A DNA stretch of 64,000 nucleotides, from assembly GCA_031835245.1 (NCBI GenBank), contig JAVKOQ010000284.1:1-64000 (forward strand). The letters run 5' to 3'. Position 1 is the stretch's first letter. The number at the start of each line of letters is the position of its first letter. Positions 52,301 through 61,401 of the stretch are shown in pieces. Below the pieces are notes generated by a model. That model had not been told where the DNA came from, did not search any database, and was given only the letters and a program-made list of their open reading frames with translations. Origin of the DNA: Balamuthia mandrillaris (Eukaryota; Discosea; Longamoebia; Balamuthiidae). The position numbers were made by a program, and so were the translations under genes.

Positions 52301-53729
52301 AACTGATAGTTGGCCTTCAAGCGAGCCAACAGACGAGAGAGCTCGTGATGGTTGGAGACATGGTTTAATCCCGTTTGATGCTGAAGAATGTCGGCAGTGC
52401 CTTGCAGGAACATGGCTAGATACTTGTTACGATCCTCATCTTCACTAAAGACGGAGCGTCGCACGGATACCAGCTGCACGAGACAGGCCATGGCCTCCGT
52501 GGATTGAGGTGGTTGGGAGGAGCAGTAGAGGGTGAAAAAGAGGCGAAGGGTGGCAGGATCTTGGATGATGCTACGCCAGCTGATAGGAATTTGCACGGTA
52601 GCCATGTCCAAGGAGGACTCATCGGGAAGACTACCAATAAAGTCAAAAGAAAGGCATTCCAGCGAGAGTTTGAGGGCCTCGTTTTTAACAGCTTCTTCTT
52701 GTGCAGCTTTTAATTGTTTAGTAAGTGAGAAAAAGCACGTTAAAAAAAGAGGGGTGATCCCAAGAAGAACAACAACAAAGAATTGAAGGGGTTATACCTT
52801 CTTCGATGACGGCAGACTTGCTTACAAGTTGTTGCAGCGTGGAGAGGCCGATTTGAAAGATGGTACGAAGGCAGGTATCGCGAAAGGAAATGCAGACTTT
52901 CCGGTGTTGCGCCAACGATAAAAAGTAAAAACCTTTCTTTGGCTTGTTGGAGTGTTGATTGATTTCATTCACCAGTTGAGTAAATAGACGAAGGCCCATA
53001 ATACAATGCGGCAATGAGGCCTATATCGATTGGGGTAACAGGCAACGTTATATAAACGCAAACGAATATAAAAAATAAATGCGAAGTACCTGCAAGAACT
53101 TAGAAATGAGTTCCACAATCTTTTCGTGTTCAGTGTCATCGAACCAGGAAAGCTTTGTGATCAAACAGACCAATTTTATCAAGGACTTCAGAGTAAAGTC
53201 AGTGGTGTCCATTCCCCTTCCACTGAGAAAGCTCAACAAATAATTCCCTTCGCACGATAAAAGACAATAACGAGTGAGCAAAGACGCAACGTCATAGCAA
53301 ACGAGAGAAGGAAAGAGCGAAGGGAAGTGAGAAGTAAGAAGCCAGAAGGGAGTGAGAGCGAGGTATAGGAGTGAGAAGAGGGAGTGAGCGAATGAGATGA
53401 GATGTGAGAGAGAAAGCGAAAGAGAGTGAGAGTGAGAGAGAGTGAGAGTGAGAGGGAGAGAGAAAAGTACGAAGGTCCTGACGCATGCTCTTACTAAGGC
53501 TGTTCCAGTGCTCATTGACGATCTTGGTGAAGCACTGCGCAGCCAACAGCTGAGCGTAGGGAGAGGAGGAATTGTCCAGCACGTACTGGGCCTTGGAGAG
53601 GATCTCGATGCTGGAGGGCTCCAGGAAGGGCTCCAAGGCGCGCGTGGCCTCCTCCCTCTGCTGTGGGTTGGTGGCAGCGTAGAGCCTCTCACCGTACTCC
53701 TCCACTTGAGCGAGTTGTTGAGCGTTCAT
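49348..53729 (-). CDS. XPO7: Exportin-7 (RanBP16-type karyopherin)
   Basis: Nuclear transport receptor of the importin-beta superfamily that works with Ran-GTP. Eleven exons: 53729-53471, 53247-53090, 53020-52798, 52706-51859, 51779-51406, 51337-51193, 51131-50937, 50891-50773, 50694-50504, 50365-50151, 50091-49348; 1156 residues, against about 1087 in human. Conserved blocks run the full length: QLLAAQCFTKIV, TKLSWFD, LSFDFIGS, VQIPISWRS, CLVQLVSVRRS, HELSRLLARLKANYQL, FTVTTIKAW, ITSRLEC, DGELTARVFQLM, RRIYIGEH, NRTAFYSTLGRLLF, GLFRDLLGI, SPHGILLFRETSKLL, GNYVVFGVFSLYGD and LLSKNREKFRQNLNAFR. All joins match the exportin-7 alignment. A Ser/Ala-rich insertion near the C-terminus (49800-49870) accounts for part of the extra length. 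The promoter region to the right carries three GTCGAC sites. Confidence 0.95.
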
Positions 53730-53990
53730 GGTGTTATTCTCTTCTCACTCCAACAAAAAAAAAACTCAACAACAAGATAATCAATCCTGCAGTGACTTTT
53801 CTTTCAGTCCAACCGAAAGAAAAAAAAATCAAGCAAACACCAATCGCGCGAGACAGAGAGAGGGTTTTTTTTTTGGTCTATTTTTTTTGTGTGTAGCGTT
53901 AGAAGAATAAACAGTGTTTCTATCACTCATTGAAAGAAAAGACCTCACACAAGATTTACACGCTTCATAAAACTGGCCTTCAGTGATCTT

Positions 53991-54034
<44 letters not shown>

Positions 54035-54377
54035 AGAAGAATCGCTTACGTACAATACACAAAAGCTGGATCTGATCACACCAACAACAAGGCGAACCAC
54101 ACACAGAAAGAAAAAAATGAAAGGGGTTCGCTAGTTGGGGGTCAAGCGCCACTCCCCTATTATTTTTAAATGTTTGTTTTCTTTAGTGCGATAAACCAAA
54201 CTTTTTCTTTTGTTGTGCGACGGAAAAATTTCCAAGAAAATCAATTTAAAAATCAGAGAAAGTCGACAAACCGAACAAATTATTAACAATAAATTATTTA
54301 GTGGCGAAATGTCGACAAACCGGAAAAATTATTAACAATAAACAATTTAGTGGCGAAATGTCGACAAACCAAAAAAA
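53730..54377. promoter_or_regulatory. Upstream region of exportin-7 with a 49-base tandem repeat carrying GTCGAC
   Basis: GTCGAC occurs at 54262, 54311 and 54360, exactly 49 bases apart, within a unit that also holds AAACCG/A-AAAAATTATT-AACAATAAA and TTTAGTGGCGAAAT. A GA microsatellite is at 53999-54031. No gene is seen in the stretch. A regulatory role is inferred from the motif's recurrence at other promoters. Confidence 0.6.
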
Positions 54378-56501
54378 TTATTGGAGAAATAATGAAATTA
54401 TCTCCACGCGTCGAAAAGAGAGGAAGAGAAGGAGGAGGCAGAAGAAGGTAATGCACAGAAGGTTTTTCACCCAACCGAATAACGGCAAAGAGGAAGTTTG
54501 GTTTGTTGTTGTCTCTTTTGCGTTTGTTGTTCGTTTTCGGTGCTTTTTGATGTCATGCTTCAGGTTTTCAAACTCTTCTTCCAAGCAGTGGATGAAAAAC
54601 TCTGGATCGGGAATCGTCGATGGGTCCGCTGTGGTTGTGGTTTGATTCAAAATAAACTTGTTCAGAAAGAGAAGAGAAGAAAAGACAAGAGAAGGAGGCA
54701 GAAGAAAGTAATGCACAGAAGGATCTTCATCCAATCGACAAAACAAACATACCTGTTAATCCAAGGGTTACTTTGCCATCATAGCTGATGAAGGTGAAGA
54801 CGGAGCCGACCACAGCTGGAACGTAGAACATCATCTTGTGCACTTTAGCTCCAAATAGGCTCATCGCCACCGAGGGGCCTATCACGTTAGTCATCATCAT
54901 CGTGAACCGGCTGAACAGACTCATGACCAGACGTTCCATCAGGTGATGAGAAAGGAGGGTTCGGCCAACTACTTGGATGTAACGTAGGATGATGGGCACG
55001 GTGGAGCGTTTCAGTTGGTCGGCTTGTTGCTTGCAGGTGCGAAGGATTTCAATGCGGTCGGAGAGATGAATGGGAAAGGAGAAGGGCACCACTGTCCATC
55101 TTTGCTTGCGGAGCATAAAAAACGAAGCAAAAGAAATGGATAAGAAACTGAAGTGCTATTGAAAAACAGAAGAGGAAGAATATAAGCGTACTGGTTAGAA
55201 AGCTCCACCATCTCTGAATCGAGTCGTCGCCGCCCCACAAATGACCGAATGTCCAACGGAAAGAATCCTCGCAACAGAATCGAAGCATCGGTGCCTCCTC
55301 TCTTTCCTCCTTCCTCCGTTGACAACATGACTGCTGGATCTTTCTTTGCCAAAAGATATCTCCTGATAGAACCTGTCAACAACACGAGCAACAGATCATT
55401 GATGGTGGTATTAGGCGTGTTGCTATCTGACGACGCCTCGTTCTTCATTCGTTTGAATTCGGTCAAAGGCAAGGCTTTAGTGCAAGCAACTCGTCGAGTG
55501 GTGCTGAGGTGATATGGAGTAGTGAGCTTCATTCTGGTGGGAGTATCGTTGGGAAAGAGAGGAAGGCATAGACACGTCCACAAACTGCACATCAGTTCTG
55601 TCCCTCTGTCCATCAGTTCCACCGGGAAAAAAACCAGTTTTAGCCACAAAGCAGAAGAAGATGGAGAAGGTCGTTGTTGTCGTTGTTTGTCTGTAGAAGG
55701 AGCAGAAGCAGAAACAGCAGCAGCAGCAGCAGCAGCAGAAGAAGAAGAAGAAGAAGAAGAAGCAGAAGAAGCAGAAACAGAAGAAGCGGAAAGAGGGGAT
55801 GAAGGAGGGTCCAATAGCTGAAAAAGAAGGCGAACTAAGCTGTTGCCATCCCCGATGGCATGGTGGATGCGCGCCACGCAAGCAAACGACTCCTCCTCGC
55901 CCTCCCCAGCAAAAAAGCCAGACAAGAAATGCACCTCCCAAACGGGTCGGCTAAAGTCCATCTGGCGCACGAGCATAGTTTCCACCAGGTGGTCCAAGGT
56001 TTGCGGGCTTCCCGGCAAAGGCAGCCGCGAGTAAAAGAGGTGTCGAGAGAGATCTACGTTGTCGACCTCTTCCCAGTAGCCACGGCCCTTCTCCAGGATG
56101 ACTCGGGACCGGAAGCGAAGGTGTGGCAGGAAGACTACAAACAATAAAAGGACTAAGCAAAAGAAGAAGAAGAAGAACAAGAAGAAGCAGAAGAGAGAAC
56201 CTTTGCGGACGCGTTCTTCAACGACGGAGCGAGGAGGAAGTGCGGAGCCGGCAGCGAATTGAAAGACGGCGTGAATGGTGGAGACGAAGCGAGGGTCCGA
56301 GAGCTCCATTTGGACGGTGCCTTGTCCGACCACCGTCATGGCGCGTCGACGGTGTCCCGTCCTTGCCGGCACGGTTGCGCTCGCGGTGTCGGCAGGGCGG
56401 TGCTTCCCATCACTATTCTTCGCTGCAGGTCGCTTCATGCTTTCGGTTCCAGTTTGTGACATTACGTCGATATTTCCTTCTAGAGAGAAGGGTGATGTCA
56501 T
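54378..56501 (-). CDS. Wax ester synthase / diacylglycerol acyltransferase (WS/DGAT family)
   Basis: Acyl-CoA-dependent acyltransferase making wax esters or triacylglycerol, probably at the ER or lipid droplets. Exons 56501-56198, 56134-55192, 55099-54745 and 54656-54378 give about 626 residues. The catalytic HHxxxDG motif is present as RIHHAIGDGNSLVRLL near residue 190. Other family blocks: MDFSRPVWEVHFL, NDLLLVLLTGSIRRYL, RGFFPLDIRS, VTLGLTG after SYDGK, and the C-terminal IPDPEFFIHCLEEEFENL. An N-terminal Ser/Ala-rich region and an Ala/Ser insertion after the active site are lineage-specific. The last intron is uncertain: the obvious GTATGT donor breaks phase, whereas GTTTTG keeps it. The predicted last 30 residues run into a copy of that intron's own T/C tract, so the true stop may lie earlier or further on. 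Confidence 0.85.
54412..54725. repeat. Duplicated segment at the 3' end of the WS/DGAT gene
   Basis: Two copies of about 50 bases, 54412-54472 and 54663-54737, share GGCAGAAGAA(A/G)GTAATGCACAGAAGG and the adjoining purine-rich run, followed by T(T/C)ATCCAA or CACCCAA. One copy is the last intron of the gene; the other overlaps the end of the predicted coding region. Confidence 0.7.
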
Positions 56502-56577
56502 GCATTATCCGGCTGACGTGTCCGTCCGGTTTATGAAGCTTGCGTCATGTATTCCATTTTCAGACGATCGTGACGTA
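56457..56577. promoter_or_regulatory. Cluster of CRE/bZIP-like TGACG elements in a divergent promoter
   Basis: Within 120 bases between the WS/DGAT start and the ubiquitin-like gene are TTACGTCG (56462), TGATGTCA (56493, overlapping the start codon), TGACGTG (56514), TGCGTCA (56541) and TGACGTA (56571). TGACGTCA-type sites bind CREB/ATF bZIP factors in other eukaryotes. The density suggests shared control of the pair. Confidence 0.5.
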
Positions 56578-56670
56578 GTATTGTAAATAAATGAATTATT
56601 TCTGTTTTTAGTCCATTTTTTACTGTTACGCGAAACAAAATTATAGAGGCAGCAAGCTGAACATCGAGGA

Positions 56671-57288
56671 ATGAACAAAAAGAAAGGAAGAGCCAAGCTG
56701 TTGCTTCGCTTTCCGGCCTCCACCGGCTGGACTGACGTCCCGCTGTTTGTCGATGATGACCTCAGCATTATCGAGCTGAAAGAACAAATCTTCTACGTAA
56801 CGCTTTTTTTTTCTTTCTTTATAGCTTTGGAGGCCCAAACCCCTGATTACCCAAAACATTTAAAACAGGAAACCGGGATAGAAGAGAACGAACAAGTTTT
56901 GTACTATGATAGACGCGCGCTGTTGAGCAGCAAAATGCTAAGCGACTACGCTCTCCCTCAAAAGGCCGTTATACGGGTGGAGAAAGGGCTGGCGGGTGGA
57001 GCGGAAAGCAAAAGAGATAAAAAGAAGGAAGGAAGCTCCTCCAAACAAAAACAGAAAGAAGGAAGTGAAGAAGAACAAGAAGGAAGTTCCTCCAAACAGC
57101 CAAAGGAAGAAGGGGAGGCCGGAAGTTCCGCTGAACATAAGAAGCAAGGAGGAAGAGACAGAGCCAGTTCCTCGAAACAAACAACGAAGGAGGAAGGGGA
57201 TGAGCCACGTAACTCTTGTTGTTGTTGTTATTGGACTGGACCGTTTTCCTTTTGTCCTTGCGGCTGTTGCTTGGAAGAAGGCTTTTGA
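56671..57288 (+). CDS. Ubiquitin-like domain protein with cysteine-rich C-terminus
   Basis: A single exon of 205 residues. Residues 1-105 contain a ubiquitin-like fold (AKLLLRFPASTGWTDVPLFV, IIELKEQI, KQETGIEENEQVLYYDRRAL, MLSDYALPQKAVIRVEKG), but with an insertion of about 18 hydrophobic residues where ubiquitin continues its helix. The insertion looks like an unspliced intron (GTAACG to TATAG, 28 bases), yet removing it would break the frame. The middle is a set of imperfect Glu/Gly/Ser-Ser-Ser-Lys-Gln repeats. The C-terminus has CCCCYWTGPFSFCPCGCC, a likely palmitoylation or metal site. No C-terminal Gly-Gly for conjugation is seen. Not assigned to a known family. Confidence 0.75.
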   Translation: MNKKKGRAKLLLRFPASTGWTDVPLFVDDDLSIIELKEQIFYVTLFFSFFIALEAQTPDYPKHLKQETGIEENEQVLYYDRRALLSSKMLSDYALPQKAVIRVEKGLAGGAESKRDKKKEGSSSKQKQKEGSEEEQEGSSSKQPKEEGEAGSSAEHKKQGGRDRASSSKQTTKEEGDEPRNSCCCCYWTGPFSFCPCGCCLEEGF

Positions 57289-57705
57289 GAAACCAAGTTG
57301 GCTTCAGAAATAATACTGCAACAAAAAAGTACATTACACCGGGTTCAGCACCTTTGCTTGTTCATCTTTAGCAGCGCAGCTCTTGCGAGAACGAAAGGCA
57401 AGAGAGGAGAGATGTACGATGCAAGACGAGAGAACGAAAGAACAGAGACCCGAGAGAACGAGAGAAAAGTGCGTTGCAAAGACTGAGACCTGATGGACAG
57501 AGAGACAGAGAGAGTGAGCACATGGATGATTGCGCTCAGCAGAGAGAAAGAGAGAGAGAGAGAGAGAGACAGAGAGAGAGACAGAGAGAGAGAGCAGGGA
57601 CAGAGAGAGAGAGAGAGAAAGAACAAAGAACTCCTCCCCATCAATGTGCATATGTGGGGTCCACAAAAAAAATCTCAGCAAAAAAAGAAAACGAAAAAGA
57701 AAGAA
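57289..57705. other. GA-repeat-rich upstream region
   Basis: Contains GA microsatellites at about 57545-57620. Arg/Glu-rich frames across them would extend the downstream methyltransferase gene, but are repeat artefacts or at best untranslated leader. Confidence 0.6.
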
Positions 57706-59150
57706 ATGCAACAAAGGGAGGACCCTGCTGATGCTTCCTCCTCTGCCATGAAGCTCCGGGCGGTTTGTCGCCACTGGCTGAGGCTGGGCGGCCATTGCAG
57801 CTTCGGCTCCGAGTGCAAGTTCAGGCATCCTGGCCCGGAGGAGCTCTCCCGGCTGCGTCAAGAGACCACCACAACGTCAACAACAACCACAAAGACGGTC
57901 CAAACGACCGGTGGTGCACTGCCAAAGAAGAGAAGAAAGAAGGTGAGGAACAAGAACAAGGCCAACTGCTTTCGGCGCTGGTTGATAGACACCTTTGGGC
58001 GTGAGCGGTTGCTGCAAGGTGTCGGCGTGCTGGAGGTAGCGGGAGGCAAGGGAGAGCTCTCCTTTCAGCTTGTAAACCTGAATGGGGTGAGCTGCACCGT
58101 CGTGGAGCCTCGTCCTCTCGAGCTGAAGCACTACCAGAGACGCCTGCTCTATGGTCTTTACCACCGCTGCGCTCCTCCCTTTAGAGCTTACCTGGACACG
58201 GAGGTGCCGCCCGTAAGTGCGGAGGAGGTTCAGCAGCCTGCTCACTTTCGGTTGTTCTTCACAAGGGAGTTGTGGCAACAAACAACAGGAGAGGACGAAG
58301 GAAGAGAGAACGAGTTGAGGATGAAGAGTGCTTTGAAGGAAGCCAAATCGGTTTTGTGGACGGAGAAAGGGTTGGTTGCGAAGAAACAGGTGGAACAAGA
58401 AGGACGCTTGTTGGCGGAGGATGGCTATCGCTTTGTGAAGCAAAGAGACAACAGCAACAGTTCAACAGCAACGAACATACATACAACGACACGGACACAA
58501 AACGAAGAAGAAACCGAGGAAGAGGAGAAAGAAAACGACACCAATCAAATAAGAGAAGAAAAGGACAACAACGACACCCAAAAGGAAGAGGAGGAGGAAG
58601 AACATGCTAGCGAATCGTTCAGCAAAGAGGAGTTGGAAGAAGTGGAAAAGGCAAAGGAAACGTTGGACTGGAATAACTTCAGACGAGTCTTAGAAGAGTG
58701 CTCTGTGGTGGTCGGAATGCATCCTGACCAAGCCGCTGAGGCCATCGTGGACTTTGCTTTAGAGCAGTACGTTTGTTTTTTTTGTTTTTGCTTTTGTTTT
58801 TTGTTCTGTATCTTCATTTGTTTCTACAGCTTCTTGTTCTATGCGTTGCCTATTCTAACGACAAAAAAAAAAAAAAGCAACAAAGCCTTTGCCGTGGTTC
58901 CTTGTTGCACGTACTATCATCAGTTTCCTCACCGCCGATTGCCCAACGGCCAACCCGTGAAGAGCTATCAACAACTATTACAATACCTGCAAGCAAAGGT
59001 TTGTGTCCAAACCATGCCAACCAACAACCACCATCGTTCTCGTCATCTTATTCTCCGAAAACACACATCCTATAGGACCCACAACGGATTCGCTTGACTG
59101 AAGTACCTTCACTCGATGGTAAAAATAAGGTCCTTTATTATGTTCCTTGA
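57706..59150 (+). CDS. CCCH zinc finger plus methyltransferase-domain protein
   Basis: Exons 57706-58766, 58878-58998 and 59076-59150 give 418 residues. A CCCH finger (about residues 18-40: CRHWLRLGGHCSFGSECKFRH, spacing C-x8-C-x5-C-x3-H) precedes a Lys/Arg-rich stretch. The Rossmann-type methyltransferase region starts with GVLEVAGGKGELSFQLV (S-adenosylmethionine loop) and ends with VVGMHPDQAAEAIVDFAL, then FAVVPCCTYYHQFPHRRL across intron 1. The GMHPDQ and VPCC motifs recall fungal and plant proteins combining a CCCH finger with a methyltransferase fold, presumed RNA-modifying. A long Glu-rich insertion splits the domain. The ATG at 57706 was preferred to those inside the GA repeat; 57748 is also possible. 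Confidence 0.85.
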
Positions 59151-59270
59151 GAAGAAGAGAGCGATGAAGAGATGAATGAGAACGTTGAACAATAGAAGCA
59201 ATAGAACGAATGTTTCATACGAAGACAAACAAAAAAAAGAACAACAAAGACAAACAAAAAATGTAGATGC

Positions 59271-59341
59271 AGCCCCACCCAGAATCGAACTGAGGGCGCG
59301 AGAACCAGAACCTCGCATGTTACCAACTACACCATGGGGCT
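59271..59341 (-). tRNA. tRNA-Gln (CTG)
   Basis: 71 bases. Acceptor AGCCCCA pairs with TGGGGCT. The anticodon stem CGAGG/TCTCG encloses TTCTGGT, anticodon CTG, which reads CAG. The T-arm is CTCAGTTCGATTCTGGG. No intron. Confidence 0.9.
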
Positions 59342-59479
59342 TCGGTCGAAGGCGGCGAAGACACCACCAAACATATCTTCACTTTGTTGTCGGAAAGCAC
59401 CAACAGCAAAGAAAAGAGACAGCAAGAAGGAACGTTTGTGCTCTGTTCTTCGCCAAGTAAAAGTACGACTTTTTATTTT

Positions 59480-60391
59480 TTAGGGAGAGGAGGTGGCCGC
59501 ACGTTGTTGACGAGGAGAGGTGAGCTGCACCATCTTGCCGCCAGGAGAGAGGTACTCGGGGGGCTGTCCCTTGTTCTTCCGGGCGGAGCGTCGGCGTTGA
59601 CTGGGAGGGGTCAAGAAGCCATCATCCTCCTCCTCGGCGGACTCCTCCTTCTTGGCCTTTTCTTCCTTCTTAGCGGCGGCCTTCTCGCCCTTCTTGTTGG
59701 CGTTCTTTTGCTGCTTCTTCTTGCCTCCAGTGGTGGCAGCGGCAGCTGGCACGGGGGTGCGCCCGGTGTGCTCCTCCGCTCCGTATTGAGCACCGTCGTC
59801 GACGTCCATGCCCAGGAAGACCGCCTTCCTTTCCTTCTTGTTAGTCTGCTGCTCCTGCTCTTGCTGCTGCTGCTTCTTTGCGTTGTTATTCTGCTGTTGC
59901 TTCTTTGCGTTAGCAGTGTTGTTCTTCTTGGCAGCGGCGGTGGTGGCTTTCTTCTCGGAAGAAGGAGAGGTCTTCTTCTGGGCTTCGGCCTTCTTGGGGG
60001 CGGCAGGCGCGCTGTCATTGCTCTTCTTGGAGGCGGTGGCCTTCTTCTTGGCGGCAGCAGCTTTCTTCGAGGGAGATGCAGCAACGGCTTGCTTCTTGGT
60101 GTTGCTGTTGCCCTTGGTGCTCTGCTTCTTGGAGGAGGAGGAGGAAGAGAAAAGGAGTCGCCAGAACAAAATGGTGAAGATCAGCAGTACAAAGGAGATG
60201 AGGCCACTGAGGACGAGGATCTCGTGCTCGGGGGCGAGGTCCACCAAGCCGACGGCCTTGAAATAGGGAGTGTAGTGGTGGCGGTAGGGCAAGTACTCGG
60301 CCTTCAACTGCGCGAAGTAGGGCTGAAGCTGCTCCAACGCCCACTGCCCGTATTTTTGGCACTCATCCAAGTAAGGTTTCACTACTTCCAT
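59480..60391 (-). CDS. Single-pass membrane protein with long lysine/alanine-rich tail
   Basis: Single exon of 303 residues. An amphipathic, Tyr-rich N-terminus (residues 1-55) is followed by one strong membrane helix (ILVLSGLISFVLLIFTILFW, about 58-77) and a Ser/Lys stop-transfer. About 170 residues are then composed almost only of Lys, Ala, Gln, Asn and Ser. Near the end are FLGMDVDDGA and a basic RRRSARKNKGQPPEYLSPGG motif. The composition recalls ER ribosome-binding or sarcoplasmic junction proteins, but I recognise no family. G/C-rich codons suggest good expression. The first ATG after the divergent promoter was taken as the start. Confidence 0.82.
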   Translation of the reverse strand: MEVVKPYLDECQKYGQWALEQLQPYFAQLKAEYLPYRHHYTPYFKAVGLVDLAPEHEILVLSGLISFVLLIFTILFWRLLFSSSSSSKKQSTKGNSNTKKQAVAASPSKKAAAAKKKATASKKSNDSAPAAPKKAEAQKKTSPSSEKKATTAAAKKNNTANAKKQQQNNNAKKQQQQEQEQQTNKKERKAVFLGMDVDDGAQYGAEEHTGRTPVPAAAATTGGKKKQQKNANKKGEKAAAKKEEKAKKEESAEEEDDGFLTPPSQRRRSARKNKGQPPEYLSPGGKMVQLTSPRQQRAATSSP

Positions 60392-60920
60392 CTTTTTTGT
60401 TGTGGTCGATTGAGTAGAGATTTTTGTGAGAAATAAAAAACAAAGGGGGGAACGCGAGACGAGAGAGAATCAGCGAGTGAGGCAAACAAAACAAAAAAGC
60501 GGGTAGTGTTAAGCAAGAGACGTACTTTTAAAATAATAAATAAATCAAAAAGAAAAAAAGAGAGCGAGAGGGCAAGCCAACAAGAAGGAAAGAAAAAAAA
60601 GAAAGGGGGGCGGCGAAGCGGCGTGGGTCACTCTCCCGCTTATCCTGTTTTTTTTTTTTCTTTTGGTTCCGCGCGTGAAAAAATCAGCAGCAAATACCAA
60701 GGAAAAAGGAAAACGGAAGCGGGAGGAATATTTTCTGTCGACTGTAACGATCTCCGCTTTCGTCAGCGTTTGACCGGCTTGGAAAGTCGACAATTATTTT
60801 CCGTGTCGACATAAGACGCTTTCTATGTCGACAACTATGAAATGTGTCGACATAATTTATTTCCATGTCGACACAGCAGAATCAGAAAGCAAGGAAAAAG
60901 GAGGAAAGGAAGAAAGAAAA
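60392..60920. promoter_or_regulatory. Divergent promoter with six GTCGAC palindromes
   Basis: GTCGAC at 60737, 60786, 60805, 60827, 60846 and 60867 (each six bases), mostly in the context TGTCGACA, all between 184 and 49 bases before the LAS1 start. The left part, next to the lysine-rich membrane protein gene, is purine-rich low complexity without the motif. This is the densest occurrence in the window. Confidence 0.6.
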
Positions 60921-61360
60921 ATGAACGAGGGGAGCAGGGCGCTGGTGGAGGCCATTTGGGATGAGGCGCAAGGCAAGGTGCTCCCCGCGGTGGGGGCGCG
61001 GAAAAGAAAAATGCTGAAGAAGGGCATGCACATCCCCGCCAGCAAAGAAATAGCCAAAGGCATCACCTGCGTGCGTAGCGTGCCTTGGGCAACGTGGTCC
61101 GAGTGGCAGCAGGTCTACAGCGGACTTTTCGGCTCTGACGCTGAGCTCAAAGCGCTCTCCGTGAAACGGGTATGTGTGTGTTTTTTTTTCTTTGGGTGTG
61201 ATTTGAGGGAGCACATGACTCACTTTTTCTTGGATTCCTTTTGAAGATCCGAGCGTGGGGCAGTAGAGGAAAGGTTCCGGTGTCGGTGGAGGCTACCGCT
61301 AGTCTTGTAGAAATCCAACTCGTCGACACGTATGTTCTTCTTTCACAGTCTCTCTCTCTG

Positions 61361-61401
<41 letters not shown>

